From Bacteroidota bacterium (GTDB lineage Bacteria > Bacteroidota > Bacteroidia > Chitinophagales > Chitinophagaceae), in contig JAUZNZ010000006.1 of assembly GCA_030706735.1 (NCBI GenBank), forward strand, positions 62,001 to 126,000: a DNA stretch of 64,000 bases, in the 5' to 3' direction. This document shows, in pieces, positions 9,971 through 17,938 of this stretch; positions within the stretch are counted from its first letter, which is position 1, and every line of letters begins with the position of its first letter. Under the pieces are notes generated by a model. It worked only from the letters and a program-made list of their open reading frames with translations. It made no database searches and was not told where the DNA came from. A program made the translations under genes and the position numbers.

Positions 9971-10325
9971 ATAGAGGTCTGGTTTGAAGATGTTTAGGAA
10001 GCTGGTTTGAAAAACCGCTGTTAATATACAAAAAGCAATAAAATACCATTCCGAATTCTTTCGGGAGCCCGAGGCATGGGCACGCGGAGACGCAAAGGAC
10101 CCGGGGCAACTTCTTACAGGCAAGTTGCCGGCCAGTGGAACCTCGCTGGCATTATTTGATGTAAATTAGCTAGGGGGGGTGAATGTCGGAGTTCATATCG
10201 GGGAGAAAAAATTCCCGGATAAATGTACATCAAGCCCAGCCCGGTTTGCAATAGCCGGTACGATAAGAATTTGTTAAACCCCGAAAAAATACTGTACCAC
10301 GGTGTAGGTTGCCATTTGAAAGTTT
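9971..10325. promoter_or_regulatory. Divergent promoter region between A2M and pbpC
   Basis: This 355-bp gap separates two divergently read genes. It holds no convincing ORF once the A2M start is set at its lipoprotein signal. A long inverted repeat (10156-10233) is listed separately. A weak -7-like box (TAGGTTGC) sits at 10305, some 20 bp before the pbpC ATG. I see no clear TAnnTTTG box on the A2M side; the stretch rich in T around 10020-10060 (read on the minus strand) is the likeliest place. Confidence 0.45.
10156..10233. repeat. Nested inverted repeat in the A2M/pbpC intergenic region
   Basis: Outer arms TTGATGTA (10156-10163) and TACATCAA (10226-10233) are perfect 8-bp inverted copies, 62 bp apart. 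Inside them lies a second imperfect hairpin around 10197-10223 (TATC-GGGGA pairing with TTCCCGGATA, loop rich in A). The pair could form a cruciform or bind a dimeric regulator of both divergent genes; that function is inference. Confidence 0.5.
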
Positions 10326-12707
10326 ATGAAAAAGCCCCCCGACCTGGTTAAGCGACTATTCAGCCGGCGCACAGGCAAGCGGCTGCTGGTCTCCATGGCA
10401 GCCCTGTTCCTTGCCTTCTTGTTCCTGAATTGGATCTTCCCTCTGCCGGACCGGATCGAATATTCCACGATCATCACAGACAGCAGGGGTGAAGTCATTC
10501 ATGCCTTCCTGACCAGCGATCAGCAATGGCGGATGAAAACAGATCTGAGCGAGATCTCCCCGCTGTTGCGCAGGACTATTGTGGAAAAAGAGGACAAGTA
10601 TTTTTATTATCATCCGGGCATCAATCCCTTTGCCATGGTCAGGGCCTTGTTCAAGAATGGCTGGAGGATGAGACGCACTTCCGGGGCGTCGACGATCACC
10701 ATGCAGGTAGCCAGGGCGCTGGAGCCGAAGAAGCGAACCTACTGGAACAAACTCAGGGAGATATTCAGGGCCCTTCAGCTGGAATGGAAATACAGTAAGG
10801 ACGAGATCCTTCAGATGTACCTGAACAAGGTTCCATACGGAGGTAACATCGAGGGAGTGAAGTCGGCGTCCATATTCTATTTTTCGAAGAACCCCGATCA
10901 TCTTTCTCTGGCAGAGATCACCGCCCTGTCTATTATTCCCAACCGTCCATCTACCCTGGTGCCGGGAAAAAATAATGACCTGATCGTGGAGGAGAGGAAC
11001 AAATGGTTGCGCGAGTTCGCGAGGGAGAAGGTCTTTTCCGAAAGGGAGATCGCCGATGCGCTGAAGGAGCCGCTGACCGCAGTCCGGGGAAACGCGCCCC
11101 ATTTCATCCCGCACCTTGCATGGAAACTGAAGAAGCAGGGAACCGGAGATATTATCCGGACGCCCATCGAGCTGAACACACAACGAAAGATAGAAAAACT
11201 CGTCAAGGATTATTCGCGGCAACTTGCCCTGAAGAATATCCATAATGCGGCCGTGATCGTAATCAACAATGCCACCCACCAGGTGATCAGCTATACGGGC
11301 TCTGCGGATTTCAAAGATACGACAGACGGCGGCCAGGTGAACGGGGCGAGTGCCGTCCGCCAACCAGGCAGTACGCTAAAGCCGCTGTTATACGGCTTGT
11401 GCATCGATGAGGGTCTGCTCACGCCCAAAATGGTCATCAATGACGTCCCCGTGAACTATCAAGGATATGCGCCCGAGAATTATGACCGAAAATTCCGCGG
11501 ATATACGACCATGGAATTTGCGCTGGAACATTCGCTGAATATTCCAGCGGTGAAAAGTCTGAAGATGCTCGGCAAGGATAAGCTGATTGGAAAGTTGGCC
11601 GTTTGCGATTTCGGACAGGTCAGGAAAGATCAAAAAAAACTGGGGTTGTCGATGATCCTTGGGGGCTGCGGCGCAACGCTCGAAGAACTCACGGGACTCT
11701 ACTCCGTTTTCGCCAATGAAGGGATATACTACCGGCCAGTCTACCGGATCGATGATACGATGCAGGTCAGAAAGGAACGGTACGGCGATACGGCAGTGCA
11801 CGTCAGGCACGGGGGGGGCCAGCGGATATTAAGTCCCGCAGCCACCTTCATGATCAACGAGACCTTGTCAAAAGTCAATCGCCCGGATTTCCCGCTCAAC
11901 TGGGAGAGTACCATGCACCTGCCAAAGATCGGGTGGAAAACAGGCACCTCTTATGGCCGCCGGGACGCGTGGAGCATTGGCTATAATAAGCGCTACACAG
12001 TTGGTGTATGGATCGGGAACTTTTCCGCTACGGGCGTCCCTGAATTAAGCGGCGCCAGTGTAGCCACTCCGTTGTTGTTCACCGTCTTCAATACCATCGA
12101 CTATGACGATGACCAACCCTGGTACAGTCAGCCAAAGGACTGCGACCTGCGGATAGTTTGTTCCGAGACGGGGCTGCCGCCGGCAGATCACTGTACCAAC
12201 CTTGTTACCGACTATTTCATCCCACTGGTATCCCCTTCGAAAAAATGCGACAATATGCAGGAGGTTATGGTCTCACCGGACGAAAAGATCTCCTATTGCC
12301 GGCTATGTGCGCCACCAAGCGGATACAAAAAAAAATTATATAAACTGATCGCCCCCGAGATGAAGGAATATTTCGAGGAGAACGGCATTGCCTTCCAGCA
12401 GATCCCCAAGCATAATCCGCAGTGCGAAAAGGTATTTCGCGAGGGTGGGCCGGTAGTAGTCTCCCCGGCAAATGGGAATGAATACCTGATCAGTAAAAAG
12501 GACCCCGAGCCCTTACAGCTGCGATGCCGGGTGAGCAATGACGTGGCCAAGGTCTATTGGTATATCAACAACAAGTTTTATCGCTCCACTCCGGCGGGCA
12601 GCAGGCAATTCTTCATTCCGGAGGAGGGACCCGTAAAGATCTCCTGCACGGACGATAAGGGGAGGAACCGGGATGTCTGGATCAGGGTGAGGTATGTTAA
12701 TTTGTGA
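10326..12707 (+). CDS. pbpC: Penicillin-binding protein 1C (bifunctional peptidoglycan synthase)
   Basis: A 793-residue class A PBP. After a short cytoplasmic stretch, one membrane segment (LLVSMAALFLAFLFLNWIF) anchors it. The GT51 glycosyltransferase domain shows motif EDKYFYYHPGIN (about residue 89) and STITMQVARAL. The transpeptidase domain carries the SxxK motif in PGSTLKP (Ser349), SLN, and the KTGTS motif in GWKTGTSYG. The C-terminal region, with Cys-rich DCDLRIVCSETG and KCDN, matches the PBP1C-specific biPBP_C extension. It polymerises and may cross-link peptidoglycan in the periplasm. In family knowledge PBP1C pairs with bacterial A2M, as seen here in divergent orientation. The ATG at 10326 places the membrane segment correctly. 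Confidence 0.93.
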   Translation: MKKPPDLVKRLFSRRTGKRLLVSMAALFLAFLFLNWIFPLPDRIEYSTIITDSRGEVIHAFLTSDQQWRMKTDLSEISPLLRRTIVEKEDKYFYYHPGINPFAMVRALFKNGWRMRRTSGASTITMQVARALEPKKRTYWNKLREIFRALQLEWKYSKDEILQMYLNKVPYGGNIEGVKSASIFYFSKNPDHLSLAEITALSIIPNRPSTLVPGKNNDLIVEERNKWLREFAREKVFSEREIADALKEPLTAVRGNAPHFIPHLAWKLKKQGTGDIIRTPIELNTQRKIEKLVKDYSRQLALKNIHNAAVIVINNATHQVISYTGSADFKDTTDGGQVNGASAVRQPGSTLKPLLYGLCIDEGLLTPKMVINDVPVNYQGYAPENYDRKFRGYTTMEFALEHSLNIPAVKSLKMLGKDKLIGKLAVCDFGQVRKDQKKLGLSMILGGCGATLEELTGLYSVFANEGIYYRPVYRIDDTMQVRKERYGDTAVHVRHGGGQRILSPAATFMINETLSKVNRPDFPLNWESTMHLPKIGWKTGTSYGRRDAWSIGYNKRYTVGVWIGNFSATGVPELSGASVATPLLFTVFNTIDYDDDQPWYSQPKDCDLRIVCSETGLPPADHCTNLVTDYFIPLVSPSKKCDNMQEVMVSPDEKISYCRLCAPPSGYKKKLYKLIAPEMKEYFEENGIAFQQIPKHNPQCEKVFREGGPVVVSPANGNEYLISKKDPEPLQLRCRVSNDVAKVYWYINNKFYRSTPAGSRQFFIPEEGPVKISCTDDKGRNRDVWIRVRYVNL

Positions 12708-12726
12708 GTGATAGGATTGTCCCTGC

Positions 12727-13236
12727 CTAAGAGGCCCAATTCAGGCTATTGCCAATTATCTTCCAGGCGGCGGGGCCGATTCGTCTGAACAGGCAGGTGT
12801 ATCCCGAAGTACAGCCCCGGCCGCAATGTATGACGACATCGATGATCGCATACCGGCCGTCGTCCGTAAATTCAGGTTTTGAAAGATCAAAGTGAGGATG
12901 TTTAATGGAATCACCGGCCAGGGGGCTCACACAAACCGCTTCGGCCAGGCTGTCCTGCTGCCATGTGGCATGGCGACGGTCGCGGTAGCATTTCTCCGCC
13001 AGCTCATCAAGGATATAAATGGGAACGTATTCTTTGAGATTATACTTGAACCATTCCTCATAATTATATTTAATGAAGCCACAAGGATATGCGTCGCGGC
13101 TGAGGTAAAATCCGGACGCTGTACTATCGACGATATGACAATAAACCTCGTTGAGAAAGGCTTCTTTGGAGGGGATCGGCTGTGCACTGGCTGCGCCGCA
13201 TGCCGCAAGGAACAGGAGAATGAGTCCTTTTCGCAT
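12727..13236 (-). CDS. Secreted protein of unknown function
   Basis: I do not recognise this family. The start was moved from the track's 13326 to the ATG at 13236, which gives a proper signal peptide (MRKGLILLFLAACGAASAQ); the upstream extension would overlap the DUF2807 gene. The mature part, about 150 residues, contains several cysteines (CHIV, CGF, CYRD, CGRGCTSGYTC) that could form disulfides in the periplasm. It ends in an SNTF2-like stretch (GRYAIIDVVIHCG ... AAWKIIGNSLNW), where a strand-turn-strand with a final Trp hints at a small beta-rich domain. It sits 34 bp after the DUF2807 lipoprotein gene on the same strand and is probably in one transcript with it. Confidence 0.7.
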   Translation of the reverse strand: MRKGLILLFLAACGAASAQPIPSKEAFLNEVYCHIVDSTASGFYLSRDAYPCGFIKYNYEEWFKYNLKEYVPIYILDELAEKCYRDRRHATWQQDSLAEAVCVSPLAGDSIKHPHFDLSKPEFTDDGRYAIIDVVIHCGRGCTSGYTCLFRRIGPAAWKIIGNSLNWAS

Positions 13237-13270
13237 GCGACAATATCCGCAAAATAAAGTTAAACAGGCG

Positions 13271-13993
13271 TTAATTGACCTTCGACACGCTCCCGGCGCC
13301 ACTGACGTGTTCGCTGACCTGTGCATTTCCCTTGTAGTTGACGCTGCCCACGCCGCTCACTTCTGCGTCCAACTTGATGCTGGCGAAGATATCCGCAGAC
13401 CCGGCCCCTGAAATGTTCACGCTGGCATTTTCTGCAAGCAGGTCAAAGCAATGCGCATGGCCTACGCCGCTGAGGGTGATCTCGATGTCCTTGGTTTGTC
13501 CCTTCAGGTCCACGGAGCCGGTGCCCGAAATATCTGTCCTGACCTTGGGAGCGTCCAATTCCATTTTAATATCTCCCACCCCGGAGACTTTTAATTCAAG
13601 TTCTTCCGGATTGGTGATCTTGTTTTGCGCGACAATATCGCAGGCGCCGGACGTTTCAATGCTATTGAACACCGGGGCCGTCACGTAGACGCGGATGTCC
13701 CCAGTCGATCGCAGGTTAAAACCGGGCCTGTCCCGGACCAGGATCCTGTCCCCTTCCTGGGTGACTTCGATATATGGCAGGAGATTTTCATCTCCCTCTA
13801 TCTTTACGGAATGCTCGTCTCCCTGAGAGATATAGACATTGGTCGCACCGCTGGCAGATACGCTTTTAAAGCTGTTGACCGACCGGGTTTCCGTTTTGAT
13901 GTGACCATTCCCCCTGACGGTCTTGCCCCAAAAATGGCGGCATGATCCAAGGAAGAGCGGCAGGACCGCCAACATCCAAAAATATTTTCTCAT
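13271..13993 (-). CDS. DUF2807 / head-GIN domain lipoprotein
   Basis: The 240-residue protein starts with a lipoprotein signal (MLAVLPLFLGSC; Cys near 18). Then come repeated short beta strands with the DUF2807 pattern: SVNSFKSVSASGATNVYISQG, ISGTGSVDLKG, LSGVGHAHC, ISGAGSADI, VSGVGSVNYKG. This is a right-handed beta-helix-like 'putative auto-transporter adhesin, head GIN' domain common in Bacteroidota. Its molecular role is not established. It is probably anchored in the outer membrane or exposed in the periplasm. It is divergent from guaA, and the gap holds a 7-bp-arm inverted repeat. The downstream secreted unknown follows 34 bp later. Confidence 0.88.
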   Translation of the reverse strand: MRKYFWMLAVLPLFLGSCRHFWGKTVRGNGHIKTETRSVNSFKSVSASGATNVYISQGDEHSVKIEGDENLLPYIEVTQEGDRILVRDRPGFNLRSTGDIRVYVTAPVFNSIETSGACDIVAQNKITNPEELELKVSGVGDIKMELDAPKVRTDISGTGSVDLKGQTKDIEITLSGVGHAHCFDLLAENASVNISGAGSADIFASIKLDAEVSGVGSVNYKGNAQVSEHVSGAGSVSKVN

Positions 13994-14027
13994 GTTTTGT
14001 GCTTTAATTTTGTTTTAAGGTGACAAA

Positions 14028-14050
14028 AATTACGCTTTTCCGCCGTAATT
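14028..14050. promoter_or_regulatory. Inverted repeat between DUF2807 gene and guaA
   Basis: AATTACG (14028-14034) and CGTAATT (14044-14050) are perfect 7-bp inverted arms around a 9-nt spacer, in the 123-bp gap between two divergent genes. On the minus strand the left arm overlaps a TAATTTTTG stretch resembling a -7 box for the DUF2807 gene. It may be an operator or a transcript hairpin. Confidence 0.45.
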
Positions 14051-14116
14051 AAAAACCGTTCTTCCATAAGACGCGCTTTTGGCCGAGAGGTTACCATGAT
14101 TTACCTTCGCAGCACC

Positions 14117-15649
14117 ATGACGGAAAAAATCCTCATTCTCGACTTCGGTTCACAGTATACCCAGTTGATTGCCAGGGCTGTGCGAGAGGCGAATGTGTAT
14201 TGCGAGATCGTCCCCTACCACAAGCCCGTCGAGTCCGATCCTGCCTTGAAAGGCGTCATCCTTTCGGGTTCTCCATTTTCCGTGAATGATGCTAACGCGC
14301 CGCTCGTCGATATTGCTGGCCTGTACAGGCAATGGCCGGTCCTGGGTGTCTGTTATGGCGCCCAGCTGACCGCCAAACAATTCGGCGGCAAGGTTGCGAA
14401 CAGCAACAAGCGGGAATATGGTCGTGCCTTGCTGCACAAGCAAAGCAATGATAAGCTGCTGAATGGCGTGACCGATCTGTCGCAGGTCTGGATGAGCCAT
14501 GCCGACACGATCCTGGATCTTCCGGGCGAATTCGAGGTGCTGGCCAATACGGAGACCATTCCTTTTGCCGCCTTCAGACTCAAGGATGACTTGCATCCCT
14601 TGTATTGTCTCCAGTTCCATCCGGAGGTCTATCATTCCATCGAAGGGAAGAAGATCATCCGTAATTTTCTGCTGGATATCTGCGGCTGTTCGCCGGATTG
14701 GACCCCTGCTCATTTTGTCAGCGATACCGTGGCCCAATTAGGCAGACAGATCGGGAACCGGAAAGTAATCATGGCCCTGAGCGGAGGCGTGGATTCGACG
14801 GTGGCCGCCACCCTGATCCACCGGGCTATCGGCGACCGGCTGATCGGGATCTTTGTAGATAATGGCGTGCTGAGGAAGGATGAGTTCGAGCAGGTGCTCC
14901 ACACATACAAGTCGATCGGATTGAATGTGCGCGGGATCGATGCAAAGAAGTTATTCTACGGGGAACTGAAGGGTAAGAGCGATCCGGAATCAAAGCGAAA
15001 GACCATCGGCAGGCTGTTCATCGATATCTTCCAGGAGGAGGCGGCCAAGGTGGAGGGGATTGAACTGTTGGGGCAAGGCACGATCTATCCCGATGTAATC
15101 GAAAGTGTTTCCGTGCACGGCCCTTCCATGACGATCAAATCGCACCACAATGTCGGAGGCCTGCCTGAGAAAATGCATCTGGGTCTGGTCGAGCCTTTAC
15201 GGTACCTGTTCAAGGATGAGGTGCGTAAAGTCGGACACGAACTGGGCATACCCGATGACCTGCTGCAAAGGCATCCGTTCCCGGGTCCCGGCCTGGCGAT
15301 CCGAATCCTGGGCGAGGTCACTGAAGAGAAGGTACAGTTATTGCAGGCAGCAGATGATCTGTACATACGACGATTGAAAGATCAGCATTTATATAATTCG
15401 GTCTGGCAAGCAGGCGCCATACTGCTGCCGGTAAAGAGCGTCGGTGTCATGGGCGACGAAAGGACCTATGAATTCACGGTCGCACTGCGCGCGGTGACCT
15501 CGGTCGACGGGATGACGGCGGATTGGGCACATCTGCCCCATTCCTTTCTCGCAGATATCTCAAGCGAGATCATCAACAATGTGAAGGGGATCAACCGGGT
15601 GGTATATGATATCAGCAGCAAGCCGCCGGCGACGATCGAGTGGGAATAA
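14117..15649 (+). CDS. guaA: GMP synthase (glutamine-hydrolysing)
   Basis: GuaA converts XMP, glutamine and ATP to GMP in the cytosol, the last step of guanine nucleotide synthesis. The protein (510 aa from the chosen start) has a class I amidotransferase domain with the nucleophile elbow GVCYGAQ and the FHPEV histidine-glutamate motif, then the ATP pyrophosphatase domain with the P-loop [12 protein letters not shown]. The C-terminal dimerisation region closes with a PATIEWE ending typical of GuaA. I chose ATG 14117 ([16 protein letters not shown]) over the track's 14096, because the domain begins right there and a TACCTTCG -7-like box ends 7 nt upstream. The periplasmic-binding-protein gene follows after 6 bp. 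Confidence 0.96.
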   Translation: MTEKILILDFGSQYTQLIARAVREANVYCEIVPYHKPVESDPALKGVILSGSPFSVNDANAPLVDIAGLYRQWPVLGVCYGAQLTAKQFGGKVANSNKREYGRALLHKQSNDKLLNGVTDLSQVWMSHADTILDLPGEFEVLANTETIPFAAFRLKDDLHPLYCLQFHPEVYHSIEGKKIIRNFLLDICGCSPDWTPAHFVSDTVAQLGRQIGNRKVIMALSGGVDSTVAATLIHRAIGDRLIGIFVDNGVLRKDEFEQVLHTYKSIGLNVRGIDAKKLFYGELKGKSDPESKRKTIGRLFIDIFQEEAAKVEGIELLGQGTIYPDVIESVSVHGPSMTIKSHHNVGGLPEKMHLGLVEPLRYLFKDEVRKVGHELGIPDDLLQRHPFPGPGLAIRILGEVTEEKVQLLQAADDLYIRRLKDQHLYNSVWQAGAILLPVKSVGVMGDERTYEFTVALRAVTSVDGMTADWAHLPHSFLADISSEIINNVKGINRVVYDISSKPPATIEWE

Positions 15650-15655
15650 ACCGAT

Positions 15656-16864
15656 ATGAACCATATTCTCCGATATGCTATGGGCTGCCTTGCCGGCGCC
15701 TTTTCCTTCACGTTCTGCGTGGCGCAGGCGGACAGCCTGGCCCGCAGGACCGATTCTGCCGGGACCCGTCGCCAACTGGCGATCTTTGCCCCTCTATACC
15801 TGGATTCGGCATTCGATGCAACGGGCAATTATCGTTACGATAAGAATTTCCCCAAGTTTATCAACCCTGGCCTGGAATTCTATGAGGGGGCGAAGCTGGC
15901 GATGGATTCCCTGGCAGCGGAACATGCCATGCTGGAGGTGCATGTTTATGATACCCGCTCGGCTACCCAAAGTCTGGGCCAGATCCTGCAGAGTACAGAC
16001 TTTCAGCAAACAGGGCTTATCCTGGGCCACGTCAACGCAGGGGAAATGCTGCAGCTGGCCGCAGCGGCATCTCGGTTGAACATTCCCTTCGTCAACGTCA
16101 ATTACCCGAATGATGGAGGCATCACCAACAATCCGGATGTGGTACTCCTGAATTCGACGCTGAGGACGCATTGCGAAGGGATCTACCGGTATGTGCAACG
16201 AAATTATGCCACCAAACCAATCATTGCCTTCCGAAAGAAGGGTCCCCAGGAAGATCGGCTGAAAAATTATTTCATCGAGATTGAAAGAACGACTGCCTCC
16301 GTTCCTCTTAAAATAAGGTATGTTACCCTGGACGACAATTTCGACGCTGCCGTACTTGCGCCATACCTCGACAGCAATACACAAACCATTTGCCTGGCTG
16401 CGAGTCTCGATGAAAATTTCGGCAAATCATTGTGCCTGGCCCTGGCCTCTCTGAGCAAGACCTACCACAGCACGGTTATCGGCATGCCCACCTGGGACAA
16501 CATCTCCGATTTCTCCTTACCGGAATACGCCAATGAGGAGATCATCTACACCACCCCCTTCTATGTCAATCCGACCGACAACCTGACGATACGCATCCAA
16601 CAATATTTCAGGACGAAATTTTATTCGCGCCCCAGCGACATGGTGTTCCGCGGTTATGAGACCACCTGGCGCTTTGCGAAACTGCTGATCCAATATGGGA
16701 AAGACGTTGCCGGCAGCGTCGGAGTGAAGAAATACAAAGTATTCAATGACTTCGATATCCAGCCCGTCTTTCTCAACAAACAGACGATGACCCTGGATTA
16801 TCTGGAGAACAAGAAGCTCTATTTCATCAAGAAGCTTGACGGGAACGTCACCACCGTGAACTGA
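15656..16864 (+). CDS. Type I periplasmic binding protein (substrate-binding fold)
   Basis: This 402-residue secreted protein has a signal peptide ending near CVAQADS. The rest has the two-lobe Rossmann-like pattern of type I periplasmic binding proteins (LivJ-like): a first-lobe segment FYEGAKLAMDSLAAEH, the GLILGHVNAGEMLQLAAAA stretch, and a late domain-crossing region with FRGYETTWRFAKLLIQYGKD. Such proteins bind amino acids or other small ligands, usually for an ABC importer, but no permease or ATPase gene is next to it. In Bacteroidota similar proteins often occur without a transporter, so its role is open. It is translated 6 bp after guaA and so is probably in the same transcript. Confidence 0.75.
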   Translation: MNHILRYAMGCLAGAFSFTFCVAQADSLARRTDSAGTRRQLAIFAPLYLDSAFDATGNYRYDKNFPKFINPGLEFYEGAKLAMDSLAAEHAMLEVHVYDTRSATQSLGQILQSTDFQQTGLILGHVNAGEMLQLAAAASRLNIPFVNVNYPNDGGITNNPDVVLLNSTLRTHCEGIYRYVQRNYATKPIIAFRKKGPQEDRLKNYFIEIERTTASVPLKIRYVTLDDNFDAAVLAPYLDSNTQTICLAASLDENFGKSLCLALASLSKTYHSTVIGMPTWDNISDFSLPEYANEEIIYTTPFYVNPTDNLTIRIQQYFRTKFYSRPSDMVFRGYETTWRFAKLLIQYGKDVAGSVGVKKYKVFNDFDIQPVFLNKQTMTLDYLENKKLYFIKKLDGNVTTVN

Positions 16865-16897
16865 ACGGCAAGATTCAGGCAAGCTGAAGCGTTCACC

Positions 16898-17938
16898 ATG
16901 CCACTCATAGAATTTACCGATAAAGGATTGTATTGTCCGCAAGGCGCTTTTTACGTCGATCCCTGGCGACCGGTGGGATCGGCGGTCATTACGCATGCGC
17001 ATAGCGATCATGCGAGGGCCGGATGTTCGTCCTATCTCTGCCATAGGCTGACCCGGCCGCTGTTGGAATTGAGGCTGGGCCCTTTGTCCTATGAAAGCAT
17101 AGAATGGGGTCAACCGGTCTACCGGAATGGGGTACGCATAAGTTTACATCCTGCGGGGCATATCATCGGCTCTTCGCAGGTTCGGGTCGAGTTCCAGGGC
17201 GAGGTCTGGGTGGTCAGCGGAGATTACAAATTGGAGAATGACGGCCTGAGCGGGTCATTCGAGCCGGTTCCCTGTCACAGCTTTATTACCGAATCCACTT
17301 TCGGATTGCCCATTTACGACTGGAAACCTCAATCGGAAATTTTTGCCAGCATCCGGAATTGGGTCTCCGGGAACAGGGAAGAGGGTAAGTCATCGATACT
17401 TATCGCCTATAGCCTGGGAAAGGCGCAACGACTCTTATCCTGCCTGAAGGAGGCGACAGATATGATCTTTGTGCATGGGGCCATTTGGAACGTGCACCAG
17501 GCCTTGGTCCGTGCCGGCGTTAGGCTGCCACCGGTTCACTGGGTAACCGCGGAGACGCCGAAAGATATCCTGAAGGGGGCCGTTGTAATCGCCCCGTCCG
17601 GGGCGGAAGAGTCTCCCTGGATCAGGCGCTTCTCTCCTTATGAGGTGGGTGTGTGCAGCGGCTGGATGCAGGTTCGCGGAAATTTCCGGAGAAGGAACGT
17701 CAACGCCGGTTTTGCCCTGAGCGATCATGCCGACTGGAAAGGGTTGCTGCAGGCCATCGGGGCCACCGGAGCTAGAAAAGTATTCGTCACGCATGGATTC
17801 CAGGCTGCGCTGAGCCGATATTTAAATGAGAAAGGCGTCGAATCGGGAGAAGTAAAGACGGAATTTGGAGAGGATGAGGACGCAGGCGGGTCCTTGCCGG
17901 CGGAAGATGCAGCGAAAAAGGAGGGCGGGCATGGGTGA
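16898..17938 (+). CDS. Ligase-associated DNA exonuclease (MBL fold)
   Basis: The 346-residue protein is a metallo-beta-lactamase/beta-CASP-type nuclease with the metal motif THAHSDHARAG near residue 33 and the C-terminal FALSDHADW and VFVTHGF motifs. It matches the exonuclease regularly found beside bacterial ATP-dependent DNA ligases in the ligase-associated DNA damage response set. It would trim DNA ends in the cytosol. Its last codons overlap the ligase start by 8 bp in ATGGGTGA, indicating translational coupling. The C-terminal tail is acidic (EFGEDEDAGG). The gene opens the cluster, 33 bp after the binding-protein gene on the same strand, with no obvious promoter box in that gap. Confidence 0.9.
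   Translation: MPLIEFTDKGLYCPQGAFYVDPWRPVGSAVITHAHSDHARAGCSSYLCHRLTRPLLELRLGPLSYESIEWGQPVYRNGVRISLHPAGHIIGSSQVRVEFQGEVWVVSGDYKLENDGLSGSFEPVPCHSFITESTFGLPIYDWKPQSEIFASIRNWVSGNREEGKSSILIAYSLGKAQRLLSCLKEATDMIFVHGAIWNVHQALVRAGVRLPPVHWVTAETPKDILKGAVVIAPSGAEESPWIRRFSPYEVGVCSGWMQVRGNFRRRNVNAGFALSDHADWKGLLQAIGATGARKVFVTHGFQAALSRYLNEKGVESGEVKTEFGEDEDAGGSLPAEDAAKKEGGHG

Noticed and set aside
10356-11363. 335-codon minus-strand ORF
   Set aside because: Antisense to pbpC across its catalytic motifs; a shadow.
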